DNA of 64,000 nt from Methylophaga marina (GTDB lineage: Bacteria; Pseudomonadota; Gammaproteobacteria; Nitrosococcales; Methylophagaceae). Location of the stretch: NCBI RefSeq assembly GCF_030296755.1, contig NZ_AP027741.1, forward strand, positions 372,001-436,000. The letters run 5' to 3'. Both the position numbers and the translations under genes were made by a program. The notes below the pieces were generated by a model that had not been told where the DNA came from, searched no databases, and saw only the letters and a list, made by a program, of their open reading frames with translations. Below are positions 1 to 9,711 of the stretch, one piece after another (the stretch's first letter is position 1; each line of letters begins with the position of its first letter).

Positions 1-199
1 CATCGGCCTGCTTTGACATCTGCAGCGTTTCATCAGGTAACGGTGTACCAGTTTCATCATATGCTGCTCCACCAATGAGGCCATATTCCAAAGAGACATC
101 TAGCCCCTCTTGACGAAATGCTTCTAAAATTTTGACTGCTTCAGCTACGATTTCAGGACCAATACCATCACCAGGCAAAACTACAATCTTTTTTGTCAT
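1..199 (-). CDS. leuB: 3-isopropylmalate dehydrogenase, N-terminal part (window edge)
   Basis: Only the first 66 codons are inside the window. The translation begins [18 protein letters not shown], the typical start of isopropylmalate/isocitrate dehydrogenases, and continues with an [14 protein letters not shown] segment expected for LeuB. The enzyme oxidises and decarboxylates 3-isopropylmalate in the cytoplasm, the third step of leucine synthesis. The ATG at 199 lies about 40 bases downstream of leuD on the same strand, so the two genes are probably co-transcribed. The catalytic part lies outside the window. Confidence 0.93.
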   Translation of the reverse strand, partial: MTKKIVVLPGDGIGPEIVAEAVKILEAFRQEGLDVSLEYGLIGGAAYDETGTPLPDETLQMSKQAD

Positions 200-240
200 T
201 TTTTATATCTTTAAATAATTTACTGAATTAGAGATTTATC

Positions 241-879
241 TTACGAGAATAACCAGGGCGCTTCTTGCTTGCGCTTTTCTTCATAAGCCTTGATATCATC
301 TTGATGCTGTAAGGTGAGACCAATATCATCAAGCCCTTCGATTAGACAGTGCTTTTTGAATGCATCAACCTCAAAGTCAATCGACTCACCATCAGGTAAC
401 GTGATTTTTTGTTCTGGTAAATCGACTTTCAGTTGGTAGCCATGCATCGCCTCTACTTGCTCAAACAGTTTGTCAATTAGCGACTCTTCCAGAGTGATAG
501 CCAAAATACCATTTTTACTAGTGTTGCTGAAAAAGATATCTGCAAAACTGGGGGCAATAATAACGCGAATGCCAAAATCATCCAGTGCCCAGACAGCATG
601 TTCACGACTTGAACCACAACCAAAGTTCTCACGCGCTAGCAGGATAGTCCCGTTTTTATAGCGTGGTTGGTTAAGCTCAAAATCAGGGTTTAAAGGCCGT
701 CCACTGTTATCTTGTCCTGGTTCACCATGGTCAAGATAACGCCACTCATCAAACAAGTTCGGACCAAAGCCAGTGCGCTTGATAGACTTCAAAAACTGTT
801 TGGGGATAATGGCATCGGTATCGACATTGGGGCGATCCAATGGAATAACGATGCCAGTCTCAACTGAAAATTTTTGCAT
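241..879 (-). CDS. leuD: 3-isopropylmalate dehydratase small subunit
   Basis: The 212-residue protein matches the usual LeuD length. It has the swivel-domain features [18 protein letters not shown] near the N-terminus and the [15 protein letters not shown] block around residues 85-100, which binds substrate in the aconitase superfamily. LeuD pairs with LeuC, which carries the Fe-S cluster, to isomerise 2- and 3-isopropylmalate. LeuC is usually encoded directly upstream, but here a YceI-like gene sits there, so leuC must be elsewhere. The start is supported by an AGAGG ribosome site, and leuB follows 41 bases downstream. Confidence 0.96.
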   Translation of the reverse strand: MQKFSVETGIVIPLDRPNVDTDAIIPKQFLKSIKRTGFGPNLFDEWRYLDHGEPGQDNSGRPLNPDFELNQPRYKNGTILLARENFGCGSSREHAVWALDDFGIRVIIAPSFADIFFSNTSKNGILAITLEESLIDKLFEQVEAMHGYQLKVDLPEQKITLPDGESIDFEVDAFKKHCLIEGLDDIGLTLQHQDDIKAYEEKRKQEAPWLFS

Positions 880-894
880 TGCGAGGAATACCTC

Positions 895-1485
895 TTAGTT
901 CGTCGCGTTTAACGTTAAATAAAAACTTACCGGCACAGCATGGCTTATGTTTGGTAATCCAGCCAGCTCACGTAATTTTTCTACACCCTGTGCCAACTTA
1001 TAATCATCAACACTCAAAATAACAGGATGAGAAGAGACCACTAGCAACTCATTTTCGGTTACTTTGGTCACAAGCACATCAAATGTCATTTCTTGTTTTT
1101 GCCCATGCAGTTCAAAAAAACCATCAATAGATAATGGTTTTGTCTGCCCAACGGTAATCTGTGCTATTTGTTCTGGTGACAGCTGAGCTGTAATCGTCGC
1201 TTTAGGAAAGTCAGCGACATTGAAAAGAAACTCCTTCATGCGACTGTCGCGAATTTCTATGCCTGTATTTACCGATGCCAAATCAATGGCAAGAGAAAAC
1301 TCACCTGTTTCAGCTAAGTTACCAGCAATTTTGTCAAACTGATGAACCTCAGCAATGTTCACCTTTTTTGTTGAAATAAAATTCACTTGAGACTCGTTGT
1401 TGTTTATCTGCCATTGTGTTGCAGAAGCTACCGAGCTTGCCAGGAGTATACTGAGTGTCGACACCCAAATATGCATTTTTCTCAT
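895..1485 (-). CDS. YceI-like periplasmic lipid-binding protein
   Basis: This 196-residue protein starts with a signal peptide (basic MRKMHIW, hydrophobic stretch, cleavage probably after ASA near residue 22). The rest looks like one YceI lipocalin-like barrel: an early NNNESQVNFISTKK strand, the family's IEIRDSRMKEFLFN segment, and an FELHGQKQEMTFDV strand towards the C-terminus. Family members bind isoprenoid-type lipids in the periplasm, but the ligand and role here are unknown. The gene sits between pomB and leuD with gaps of 9 and 15 bases, so it could be co-transcribed with either. A GGAAGA motif just before the ATG at 1485 supports this start. Confidence 0.85.
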   Translation of the reverse strand: MRKMHIWVSTLSILLASSVASATQWQINNNESQVNFISTKKVNIAEVHQFDKIAGNLAETGEFSLAIDLASVNTGIEIRDSRMKEFLFNVADFPKATITAQLSPEQIAQITVGQTKPLSIDGFFELHGQKQEMTFDVLVTKVTENELLVVSSHPVILSVDDYKLAQGVEKLRELAGLPNISHAVPVSFYLTLNATN

Positions 1486-1494
1486 TCTTCTTCC

Positions 1495-2391
1495 TCATCG
1501 TTCGATAATAGTAGACACTGAACCATCAACAGCATCATGCTCGTTGATCAGTTCGTCAATTGATCGGGTTAAACTTTCTTCAACCGGCGATTTCAGCACA
1601 ATAATCTCAACACGTCTGTTAATCGCACGGTTCTCAGGTGAATTATTAGGCACCAATGGTTTGGTATCCGCATACCCTTCTAAAACAAAACGTTCTGGTT
1701 TCATATCCCCAGGTTCTAACAATTCATGTACTACAGAGGTGGCTCTTGAGGTAGATAGTTCCCAATTTGATCGATATCTTGGCGTATTAATCGGTACATC
1801 ATCTGTGTGGCCAGCGACAGCAATTTGACCTCCCGTACTCACTAAAACGTCGTGTATTTTTCTAAGAATAGGTTTAAAGCCAGGGTTCAATCTCGCGTCA
1901 CCAGATGGAAACGAACCATTTTCTCGAATTCGGATCACAATACGACTGAACTGACTTTCTACTTCAATTAGACCTTCTTTAATTTCTTCATCTAATGCTT
2001 CACGAAATTTCTGGGTTTCTTCCGCTATTTCCTGGGCCTGTTGTCGAGCGACCTCTTCTTCATCCATTGTTACCTTGATTTTTTCACGGGTATCATCGAT
2101 GGTTTCTTGTCTCACTACCTTAAGCGGCGTCGGTTTAGGCTCACCTGGACTATACTCTTGAGCAATAATACTGGTACCAACGGGCACAGCATCAGCGATG
2201 ACTTCTCGCTGAACGCCAAAAGCATTATCAAGAGATTTCACCACCATCTTGTATTTCAAGGCATCCATTTCAGCAAAGGATAATAACAAAACAAAAAAGC
2301 ACATCAGCAATGACATTAAGTCTGCGAATGTGCCCATGTAGGCGGGTAAGCCTTCGTCTTGCTTTTTAGGTCTTGGGCTATCTTCACTCAT
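1495..2391 (-). CDS. pomB: Flagellar motor stator protein PomB (MotB family)
   Basis: The 298-residue protein has one N-terminal membrane helix (about 22-42) with the motif TFADLMSLLMCFFVLLLSF. Asp24 in that motif is at the same position as the ion-binding aspartate of Vibrio PomB. A plug/linker follows, and then an OmpA-like peptidoglycan-binding domain (about 150-280) with VAGHTDDVPI and NRAINRRVEI motifs. It anchors the stator to the cell wall and, with PomA, conducts ions to turn the flagellum. The resemblance to the sodium-type PomB, including SFAEMD after the helix, is an argument for a marine-type motor. It lies 20 bases downstream of pomA. Confidence 0.92.
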   Translation of the reverse strand: MSEDSPRPKKQDEGLPAYMGTFADLMSLLMCFFVLLLSFAEMDALKYKMVVKSLDNAFGVQREVIADAVPVGTSIIAQEYSPGEPKPTPLKVVRQETIDDTREKIKVTMDEEEVARQQAQEIAEETQKFREALDEEIKEGLIEVESQFSRIVIRIRENGSFPSGDARLNPGFKPILRKIHDVLVSTGGQIAVAGHTDDVPINTPRYRSNWELSTSRATSVVHELLEPGDMKPERFVLEGYADTKPLVPNNSPENRAINRRVEIIVLKSPVEESLTRSIDELINEHDAVDGSVSTIIER

Positions 2392-2411
2392 TTCTATGTA
2401 ACCGAGACCAA

Positions 2412-3175
2412 CTAGGCAGCTGGTTCGTCAGTATCACGCTTAGACGCTGGTAAGAAGTTTTGTAACAGCTCACCTAATACTTTCGGGTTTTGACCTTCCT
2501 GAATCCCCATTACACTCTCAATGATAATACTCTTATTCATCAACTCTTCACTGCTACGTAAAGCGAGCTTATCAGACACAGGCAGAGCGAACATATTGGC
2601 TAACATTGCACCATAGAGTGTGGTTAATAATGCCACAGCCATGGCAGGGCCAATGGATTTCGGATCGGACATATTTGACAACATTTGTACCAAACCGACT
2701 AATGTACCAATCATTCCCATAGCTGGACCAGCATCCCCCATCGTTTTGAAGATTTGCTGGCCTATAGAGTGACGGTTAACGGTTTCATTCATTTCCGTAA
2801 CCAGTGCTTTTTGACTACCGCTGGTTCATGTCCATCAACCAGCATGCGTATACCTTTTGCCAAAACGGGATTAGCCACCTCCTGTCTTTCCAGAGCAAGT
2901 AAGCCCTCTTTTCTTGCAATGGTGGCTAGTTCAACAACAGATTGAATGATTTCTTGAGGTGACTCTGATTTGTATAAGAACGCTTTCATTGCTGTCTTAA
3001 ACGAGCCAAGAAATTGTCCTAGAGTGAAGCGCATCAATACCACCGCAAAGGTGCCGCCTATGACAATCGCTAATGAAGGCATGTTGATGAATACACCGGC
3101 TGCTGCACCAAGAGCAATCGTTGCAATAATCAGACTCCAAGCCGCAATAAAACCTAGCAGTGTAGCTAAATCCAC
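2412..3175 (-). CDS. pomA: Flagellar motor stator protein PomA, reading frame broken by one base
   Basis: Two adjacent frames together give a complete 254-residue PomA (family length about 253). The first, from a GTG start at 3175 preceded by AGGGAG, covers the first half up to VDGHEPAVVKK. The second starts at 2792 and carries the two conserved C-terminal helices, with GPAMGMIGTLVGLVQMLSNM and GPAMAVALLTTLYGA. The join lies at a run of five T (A on the coding strand) at 2808-2812. One more A, or a -1 slip at AAA AAG, restores the expected KKALVTEMNE sequence. As written, the first frame stops at a TGA overlapping an ATG (ATGA). Most likely an assembly indel rather than a dead gene. Confidence 0.85.
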
Positions 3176-3263
3176 TCAATTACTCCCTAAGACTAGAAAC
3201 TCATCAATGAAATGCCGTAGCACTGGCAGTGCATTCTACCTAATCGCATAGTAAAAATCTCCT

Positions 3264-5414
3264 CTATGACGAAGGAAAACGATGCTTTTTATGCTTCTTA
3301 GCTCTGTAAATTAAAAACGCAGGCAGAACCATCAGCATAATGACAATAAGTACGACGCCTAATGGCCAGAGTATCGGCTGATTCCACTCAGACTGAAGTT
3401 TTTCACGTAATGACGCATCAATACGGCGATATTTCAATGTGTTATTCGCCATTAAGTTAGGCTTAACATTATGATTCCATTGATGATAAAGCGAAAACTG
3501 TTTTGGATGAAAGCCCCAGATCCATGGCGCGTCTTTTCTAGCAATCTCAACCATACGGTTTATGATAGATCGGCGCTCGGGACTGTTCGACATCGTTCGC
3601 ATCTGCTCAAAAAGCATATCAAACTCTTTGTTGTGATAATTGGCGGTATTTTCACCACCAAATTCTGCTCGGCCATTGGGTCCATAAAGTAAAAATAAGA
3701 AATTCTCCGGATCAGGATAATCTGCGTTCCAGCCCCATTGGAATAACTGGGTTCGTCCACGACGAATTTTATCTTGAAAACGATTGTAGTCACTGCTTCT
3801 GATGACGAGTTGTATTTTGAGTTTTTTGAATTGCTTACGTATCCAATCTAAATCGGCTTTACTATCAGGCCCACTCGCCGTGGTATCCAGGTAAATAACG
3901 AGCGGCTCGCCAGTTTTCTCGTTCCTGCCATTGGGGTAACCCGCTTCTGCTAAAAGTTGCTTAGCAGCGTCAAGCGATTTACGAACAGCTTGTCCCTTCT
4001 CCCATTTGTATATGTGTGTGTTAATACCTGATTTTCCCTCACTGTAACCAAAAATACCGGGAGGAATGGGCCCTTGGGCGGGGATGCCTCGCCCATTCGC
4101 AAAGATAGAAATATATTCCTCTTGATCAATAGCGATTGAAATAGCTTGCCGAAGTTTCCTTGCTCGCTCTGTGTAGCCACCGACAACGGGGTCCAGCATA
4201 TTAAATCCAGTATAGAAACTTGTCGCCGCAATGGCTGTTTCAAGCTTTATTCCTTTCTCTTTCATGACATCACTTAAACCAAACTCACCTGATGCTGACA
4301 CATTCACGGCTTGCTCGAAACTGTCTGAACTAATGCCACTTACATCGTAATAGCCTTGCATAAATTTCCCCCAATAAGAGGTACTTTCTTTTTCAAGGGT
4401 AAACACAATTTTGTCTGTTAAAGGCAGCGATTTTCCTGCATCGTTCAGCAGACCATTTTGCCGATCCGTTTCCTCCCCTTCTGTTGGATAACGCTCGCCA
4501 TGAAAATGAGGGTTTTTAGTCAGTACCATGCGTCGGTTTGGATCATTTTCAGTCATATAAAAAGGACCCGTTCCGACTGGGTACCAATCAAGGGTTATGT
4601 TCTTATTTATCAAGCCTGGTTGTGAGTAAAACTGTTCTGCTTCCCAAGGGATTGGGGCAAAAAAAGGCATGGCTAACCAATAATCGAGTTGTGGATATTT
4701 GCCATAGACCTTGATTTGATAATGGTAGTTATCAACGATGTTGACGCCACTGATGTCATGCTGACGAAGATCGACTACGTCGCCTTTTTTACGAAGATCT
4801 CTTAACTTCTGAGCATAGTCTTTTAGTCCAACAATATGCTCTGACATCACACCAAGTATCGGTGAGTGAATTTCGGGATGAGCCAATCTCTTTATCTGAT
4901 ATACAAAATCATCTGCCACCAGTTTACGGGTATCTGTTTGCTCAAAATCTGCTAAATCTTCTATATCAGAGAGTTCTTCATCGGTTAAGTTATGGTACAG
5001 CCAGACACCGTTTTCATCTCTGGCAAATGCAGGGTGTGGCTGGTAATAAATATTCTGTTTGATGGGAATCGTATAAATTGAGTATGCAATATCATCATCA
5101 GTCTCCTTAACAGGATGATTATCCTTGTCCAGGTAGACTACATCAGGCATTGATTCAGCTGCCAGGGGCTCTAGTTGATAAGGTCTTTTCAGGTAGTGGT
5201 ATTGATATGGCGGTTCGTAAACCTGGCCAGTAATGATGACCTCGTTTGCGCTGTAGGATCTGGCAGGATCCAAGTGTTTGGGTCGTAGAGAAAAAGCAGC
5301 GTATAGGATCTCTTCATCGCTGGACGCTTCAGGATAAGGTGAATTTATCGCCCCCTTATCACAGGCTGTTGTGAAAAACAGCACGATAGCGAGCAAGCAA
5401 TATATCAATCTCAT
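3264..5414 (-). CDS. Family 5 extracellular solute-binding lipoprotein (peptide-type), with C-terminal membrane helix
   Basis: The 716-residue protein begins with a lipoprotein-like signal peptide ending TTAC at Cys18 and continues as an OppA/DppA-type family 5 binding protein, with blocks such as WYPVGTGPFYMTENDPNR and FQWGWNADYPDPENFL. Such proteins bind peptides or similar ligands for an ABC importer. Two things are odd. It is longer than usual, and it ends in a clear membrane helix (about 678-702) followed by a basic tail RAKKHKKHR, so it may be anchored at both ends. No permease or ATPase gene is nearby, so the partner transporter and ligand cannot be told from this window. Confidence 0.82.
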   Translation of the reverse strand: MRLIYCLLAIVLFFTTACDKGAINSPYPEASSDEEILYAAFSLRPKHLDPARSYSANEVIITGQVYEPPYQYHYLKRPYQLEPLAAESMPDVVYLDKDNHPVKETDDDIAYSIYTIPIKQNIYYQPHPAFARDENGVWLYHNLTDEELSDIEDLADFEQTDTRKLVADDFVYQIKRLAHPEIHSPILGVMSEHIVGLKDYAQKLRDLRKKGDVVDLRQHDISGVNIVDNYHYQIKVYGKYPQLDYWLAMPFFAPIPWEAEQFYSQPGLINKNITLDWYPVGTGPFYMTENDPNRRMVLTKNPHFHGERYPTEGEETDRQNGLLNDAGKSLPLTDKIVFTLEKESTSYWGKFMQGYYDVSGISSDSFEQAVNVSASGEFGLSDVMKEKGIKLETAIAATSFYTGFNMLDPVVGGYTERARKLRQAISIAIDQEEYISIFANGRGIPAQGPIPPGIFGYSEGKSGINTHIYKWEKGQAVRKSLDAAKQLLAEAGYPNGRNEKTGEPLVIYLDTTASGPDSKADLDWIRKQFKKLKIQLVIRSSDYNRFQDKIRRGRTQLFQWGWNADYPDPENFLFLLYGPNGRAEFGGENTANYHNKEFDMLFEQMRTMSNSPERRSIINRMVEIARKDAPWIWGFHPKQFSLYHQWNHNVKPNLMANNTLKYRRIDASLREKLQSEWNQPILWPLGVVLIVIMLMVLPAFLIYRAKKHKKHRFPSS

Positions 5415-5543
5415 ACAACCTCATTGCGGAACATTAGATAGTGTCTGCATCATACCAGTAGAAGATTACTGCATGCTTGCCCTTTCCGTCATCCCCAAAA
5501 TCAGGTAAGTTATCCCGCTTTATATGTAGTTTAGGAGAGACAC

Positions 5544-6332
5544 ATGGGTTTTCTGCAAGGCAAACGTGCGTTAATCGTGGGCGTAGCCAGCCCCCGCTCT
5601 ATTGCATCTGGTATTGCTCATGCTATGGCACGAGAAGGTGCTGAATTGGCTTTCACTTATCAAAATGAGAAATTAAAATCACGCGTTGAAAAAATCGCTG
5701 AAGAGTGTGGCGCCGATCCTGCACTGGTCTTTCCTTGTGATGTGAGCAGTGATGATGAAATTAATGGTGTATTCAAGTCGTTATCTGAGCATTGGGATGG
5801 CCTAGATACGATTGTTCATTCTGTTGCCTTTGCCCCACGTGAGCAGCTACAGGGTGGGTTCGTTGATAGCGTTACACGTGAAGGTTTCGCTATGGCGAAC
5901 GATATTAGTGCCTATAGTTTTGCTGCATTAGCTAAAGCAGGCAAAGACATGATGGCAGGTCGCAATGGCTCATTATTAACATTAAGCTATCTGGGTGCAG
6001 AAAAAGCCATTGATAACTACAATGTCATGGGCGTAGCTAAAGCGGCTTTAGAAGCCACTGTTCGTTACATGGCATACTCAATGGGTGAACAAGGTATCCG
6101 TGTCAATGCAGTGTCCGCTGGCCCAATCAAAACACTGGCTGCTGCTGGTATTGGTGATTTTGGAAAAATGCTCGCCTACGGTGAGAGAAACTCACCACTT
6201 AGAAGAAATGTAACGATTGAAGAAGTCGGTAATGTAGCTGCTTTTCTCTGCTCTGATTTAGCTTCAGGTGTGACGGGGGAAATTACCTATGTTGACGCTG
6301 GCTACAATATTGTCGGTATTGGTGATAAGTAA
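5544..6332 (+). CDS. fabI: Enoyl-[acyl-carrier-protein] reductase (NADH)
   Basis: The 262-residue short-chain dehydrogenase has the FabI-specific nucleotide loop ([20 protein letters not shown]) and the catalytic Tyr-x6-Lys in [14 protein letters not shown] around residues 156-163. It carries out the last reduction of each fatty-acid elongation cycle in the cytoplasm and is the classic triclosan/isoniazid-type target. Length and motifs match the E. coli enzyme. The ATG has a GGAG site nine bases upstream. The gene appears to be a single transcription unit closed by the terminator just downstream. Confidence 0.97.
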   Translation: MGFLQGKRALIVGVASPRSIASGIAHAMAREGAELAFTYQNEKLKSRVEKIAEECGADPALVFPCDVSSDDEINGVFKSLSEHWDGLDTIVHSVAFAPREQLQGGFVDSVTREGFAMANDISAYSFAALAKAGKDMMAGRNGSLLTLSYLGAEKAIDNYNVMGVAKAALEATVRYMAYSMGEQGIRVNAVSAGPIKTLAAAGIGDFGKMLAYGERNSPLRRNVTIEEVGNVAAFLCSDLASGVTGEITYVDAGYNIVGIGDK

Positions 6333-6356
6333 TTCCATTGTATTGCTAGAACTCAT

Positions 6357-6383
6357 AAGGGCATTCATTAATGCCCTTTTTTT
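6357..6383 (+). terminator. Rho-independent terminator of fabI
   Basis: A perfect 7-bp stem (GGGCATT/AATGCCC) with a 4-base loop is followed by seven T. It lies 25 bases after the fabI stop and 20 bases before the symporter gene. Confidence 0.9.
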
Positions 6384-6403
6384 GATCCCTATTTGGAGGC
6401 CAT

Positions 6404-7606
6404 ATGTCTCATAAACATGCCATGATTTTATTGGCCTTCATTGTCCTTGGCGCAGTGAGTGGTGTTTTCTTAGGGTGGTATAAACCTGACACAGCCACAC
6501 AGATAAGTTGGCTTGGAACACTGTTTCTCAATGCATTGAAAATGACCATCATTCCATTGGTTATTGCATCCATTGTCAGTGGTATCGGGTCATTAGGGAA
6601 TCTGAAAAAGCTAGGCAGGCTGGGTGGACTGACCTTACTTTATTACAGCTTATCAACCGCTGTCGCCGTTTTTATCGGTCTGGTCGTTGTGAATTGGATT
6701 CAACCAGGTGCAGGTATGCAATGGAGTCAGTCAGAGGTGCCTGAATATATTCTGGAGAAACAGGACACCGGTGCCAGTGATATCATCTTATCCTTGGTCT
6801 CACCTAATCTGATTGCTTCAGCAGCAGAAACACAACTCCTTCCTTTGATTGTCTTTGCCATTTTGTTTTCAATGGCCTTAAGTACGTTAGGTGAAACAGG
6901 CAGACCGGTCTTTCAGCTGTTTGATGGCATCAATGAAGCCATGATGAAACTCGTTATCTGGGTAATGCATCTCGCTCCACTAGGCATATTTGCTTTAATT
7001 GCTGCTAGGCTGGGTAATGCTGGAGGTGGTGAACATTTTTTAAGTGAAATGAAAGCGGTTGGCTGGCATGTAGTGACTGTACTGACGGGACTTCTTGCAC
7101 ACGGCATATTGTTATTTATCATTCTGCTATTAATGACACGCCGTGGCATAAGCTATCTGCTTGGAATGGGCCGAGCCTTGGTAACGGCATTTGGTACAGC
7201 GAGTTCTTCTGCAACCCTACCATTGTCGATGGAATGCGTCAGAGAGAATGGTATTAGCCATAAAACCAGTAAGTTTGTTCTGCCACTAGGGGCAACAATT
7301 AATATGGACGGTACTGCACTTTATGAAGCGGCGGCTGTTATGTTTATTGCCCAGGCTTATGGCATTGACCTTAGCTTGACCCAACAAGCTATTGTTTTTA
7401 TTACGGCTACCTTAGCTGCTATTGGTGCCGCTGGCATTCCAGAGGCAGGTCTAGTGACGATGGTGATTGTTTTAAGCGCTGTGGGCTTACCACTAGATGG
7501 TATTGCATTGCTGCTTTCAGTAGATTGGTTTCTCGACAGATTCAGGACATCAATCAATGTATGGAGCGATAGCGTAGGCAGTGCAATTGTTGATCGACTG
7601 ACATAA
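6404..7606 (+). CDS. Dicarboxylate/amino acid:cation symporter (DAACS family)
   Basis: The 400-residue, very hydrophobic protein has the GltP/DctA fold signatures: the serine-rich re-entrant loop followed by TLP (GTASSSATLPLSMEC, about 265-280) and the NMDGTALYEAAAVMFIAQ segment of TM7, whose NMDG binds sodium or substrate. It takes up glutamate, aspartate or a C4-dicarboxylate with Na+ or H+ across the inner membrane. The exact substrate cannot be read from the sequence. A TTTGGAGGCCAT sequence provides a strong ribosome site. It has its own terminators on both sides, so it is monocistronic. Confidence 0.88.
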   Translation: MSHKHAMILLAFIVLGAVSGVFLGWYKPDTATQISWLGTLFLNALKMTIIPLVIASIVSGIGSLGNLKKLGRLGGLTLLYYSLSTAVAVFIGLVVVNWIQPGAGMQWSQSEVPEYILEKQDTGASDIILSLVSPNLIASAAETQLLPLIVFAILFSMALSTLGETGRPVFQLFDGINEAMMKLVIWVMHLAPLGIFALIAARLGNAGGGEHFLSEMKAVGWHVVTVLTGLLAHGILLFIILLLMTRRGISYLLGMGRALVTAFGTASSSATLPLSMECVRENGISHKTSKFVLPLGATINMDGTALYEAAAVMFIAQAYGIDLSLTQQAIVFITATLAAIGAAGIPEAGLVTMVIVLSAVGLPLDGIALLLSVDWFLDRFRTSINVWSDSVGSAIVDRLT

Positions 7607-7632
7607 AAAAAGGCGCATGGCGCGCCTTTTTT
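7605..7632. terminator. Bidirectional terminator between the symporter gene and ppiD
   Basis: The arms GGCGC (7612-7616) and GCGCC (7622-7626) are flanked by an A-run on the left and a T-run on the right. It therefore works in both directions and serves the two convergent genes. Confidence 0.85.
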
Positions 7633-7649
7633 CTGCTCATGAAGATTGT

Positions 7650-9533
7650 TTATTTTAATGCATCTTGATGAATATCTATTTCAGCATCATGACGTAATTG
7701 AGCGATGAAAGCTTCAACTTCAGCGGCCGCATAAATACCTGTAAGCTGTTGTTGAAGTGCTTTTCTCTGCTCTTCATTCACATCATCAATATTACCGTTT
7801 CTGACTGAAGTTAATTTAATAACCACATAATTACCATTATCAGCAGAAAATCCTTCATAGTTAGCTGATGATAATGGTTTAGCCATGGTAAATGCTCTCT
7901 GAAGAATCTGACCACTCACTTGTTCAGCATCGCGTCCATAAAACTCAGGCGCTTGCCAATTTGTCAGTAAAGAGTCTGGAGCTTCACCAGATTTCACTTT
8001 TTCCAAGATTGACTCACCCTCATCCTGGGCTAGTTTTCTGGCTTTATCAAAAATCAACTGCTGTTTGATAGCAGGAGACACAGACTCAAAAGGTAAAACC
8101 GTCTCCGGAATATGCTTGTTCTTATGAATGACCAGCAAATCATTATCTGACAATTCAATCACTGCACTATTCAGATCATTTTTCAATACATCTTCACTGA
8201 ATGCCGCATCAATTACCTTCTTATTACTGGTAATACCCTCTTCAGTGCCTGTACGGGTAAAACTTGGCGTAGTTTTAATTTCAAGACCCAGAGCTTCTGC
8301 TGTCACATCAAGGCTATCCGGATTTTCGAAACTTAGATTGGCTAACTGTTCTGCTTCATCATAAAAAACAGATTCAGCTTGCTGACGGCGATATAAATTT
8401 TCAACCTCGTCCCGCGCCTGAGCAAAGCTTTTACCTTCAGGTTTTTGAATCCCAGTAAGTTTAATTAAATGATAACCAAACTCAGTCTTAATGGGCTCAC
8501 TGACATCGCCAACGTTTTCTAATGCAAATGCCGCTTCTTCAAACGCCGGGTCCATAACATCTCTGCCAAAGAATCCAAGATCGCCACCATTACTGGCCGA
8601 TCCGGTATCTTGCGAGGCATCTTTAGCTAATTCAGCAAAGTCTTCCCCCTCATTGATACGGGTTTGGATAGCTTTAATTTTTTCTAATGCGCTCTCGTCA
8701 TCACCTTCAACTAAGATATGACTTGCACGGCGTTGCTCAGGGCCAACAAACTGATTTTGATTATCTGCATAGAATTTTTTCAAATCATCTTCATTGATTT
8801 GAATATCTTTTGCTAACTCATCAACAGATAATTCAATATAGTTGAGTTTGACTTGTTCAGGCGCTGTGTATGCGGCTAGATTATCGTCATAATATTGTCG
8901 AATTTCTGCATCATCCACATTCACTTCTTCAACAAATTGTTGGATGGGCACAATACCGTAAGCAATCTCACGTTGCTGTCTTTCTAATCTCAATGCTTCA
9001 TTCAGTAATTTCACACTGGCAATTGATGAGCTTTGAATATTTGTTGTCAATTCTTGTGATAGTAGATCAGCTCTCAATTGGGCTTCGTATTGAGTGGGTG
9101 TGTAACCGACTCTTGCCAGAACCATCCCATAATAGTCTGAGTCAAATTGCCCATCACGTTGAAAGGCTGGGGTAGAACGAATGAACTGAGAGACAGCAGC
9201 ATCACTAATATGCTGTTTTAAGGTGATATTCGCGTCACGCAATAATCGTTGTTCAATAAGACCATCTAAAACATCTTTTTTTACAGTAGCACTGTCGAAC
9301 ATAGCCGGATCGAACTGATCGCCCATCATACTTCTCATGCGGTCACGGTATTGCTGAAGTGACGACTGTAATTCTGTTTGAGTGATGGGAGAACCATTAA
9401 CTTCGGCCACAACCACTGCCGAAGCACCAGATAAATATGAATTGATGCCCCACAGAGCGAATGGAATACTGATTAAACCAACGATGAACCAGGCAATCCA
9501 TCCCTGGGCGTGATTACGTATGAAATGCAACAT
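7650..9533 (-). CDS. ppiD: Periplasmic folding chaperone PpiD
   Basis: The 627-residue protein has a short cytoplasmic tail, one membrane helix (about 13-35, GWIAWFIVGLISIPFALWG), a SurA-like N-terminal chaperone region, and one parvulin domain (about 262-365) with RRASHILVEGDDESA at its start and FGYHLIKLTGI at its end. PpiD is tethered to the inner membrane near the SecYEG exit and helps newly exported proteins fold. Length and architecture are normal for the family. It follows hupB and the two tRNA genes on the same strand, but a terminator at 9590-9616 separates them. Confidence 0.93.
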   Translation of the reverse strand: MLHFIRNHAQGWIAWFIVGLISIPFALWGINSYLSGASAVVVAEVNGSPITQTELQSSLQQYRDRMRSMMGDQFDPAMFDSATVKKDVLDGLIEQRLLRDANITLKQHISDAAVSQFIRSTPAFQRDGQFDSDYYGMVLARVGYTPTQYEAQLRADLLSQELTTNIQSSSIASVKLLNEALRLERQQREIAYGIVPIQQFVEEVNVDDAEIRQYYDDNLAAYTAPEQVKLNYIELSVDELAKDIQINEDDLKKFYADNQNQFVGPEQRRASHILVEGDDESALEKIKAIQTRINEGEDFAELAKDASQDTGSASNGGDLGFFGRDVMDPAFEEAAFALENVGDVSEPIKTEFGYHLIKLTGIQKPEGKSFAQARDEVENLYRRQQAESVFYDEAEQLANLSFENPDSLDVTAEALGLEIKTTPSFTRTGTEEGITSNKKVIDAAFSEDVLKNDLNSAVIELSDNDLLVIHKNKHIPETVLPFESVSPAIKQQLIFDKARKLAQDEGESILEKVKSGEAPDSLLTNWQAPEFYGRDAEQVSGQILQRAFTMAKPLSSANYEGFSADNGNYVVIKLTSVRNGNIDDVNEEQRKALQQQLTGIYAAAEVEAFIAQLRHDAEIDIHQDALK

Positions 9534-9589
9534 ATGAAGAGAACCTTCCCGAAATGTTGTTAAAAACGGCTATTCTAATACAATAGGCA

Positions 9590-9616
9590 AAAAAAAGGCG
9601 CATATGATGCGCCTTT
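9590..9616 (-). terminator. Terminator downstream of tRNA-Asp (minus strand)
   Basis: A 7-bp stem (GGCGCAT/ATGCGCC, loop ATG) is extended by A-T pairs. On the minus strand it is followed by at least seven U, as expected for the end of the hupB/tRNA transcript. Confidence 0.85.
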
Positions 9617-9625
9617 CCTCTTTTT

Positions 9626-9702
9626 TGGCGGAGCGGACGGGACTCGAACCCGCGACCCCCGGCGTGACAGGCCGGTATTCTAACCAACTGAACTACCGCT
9701 CC
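9626..9702 (-). tRNA. tRNA-Asp (GUC)
   Basis: A 77-base cloverleaf on the minus strand with an encoded CCA end, acceptor GGAGCGG/CCGCTCC, anticodon GTC in the CTGTCAC loop, and a GGTTCGAGTCC T-arm. It closely matches bacterial tRNA-Asp. Confidence 0.97.
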
Positions 9703-9711
9703 GTATATTCT

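Noticed and set aside
2997-3179. Small open frames within or opposite larger genes, such as this one and those at 470-661, 8870-9175, 21724-22116 and 39735-40127
   Set aside because: They lie in alternative frames of well-supported genes, lack ribosome sites, and have no recognisable domains.
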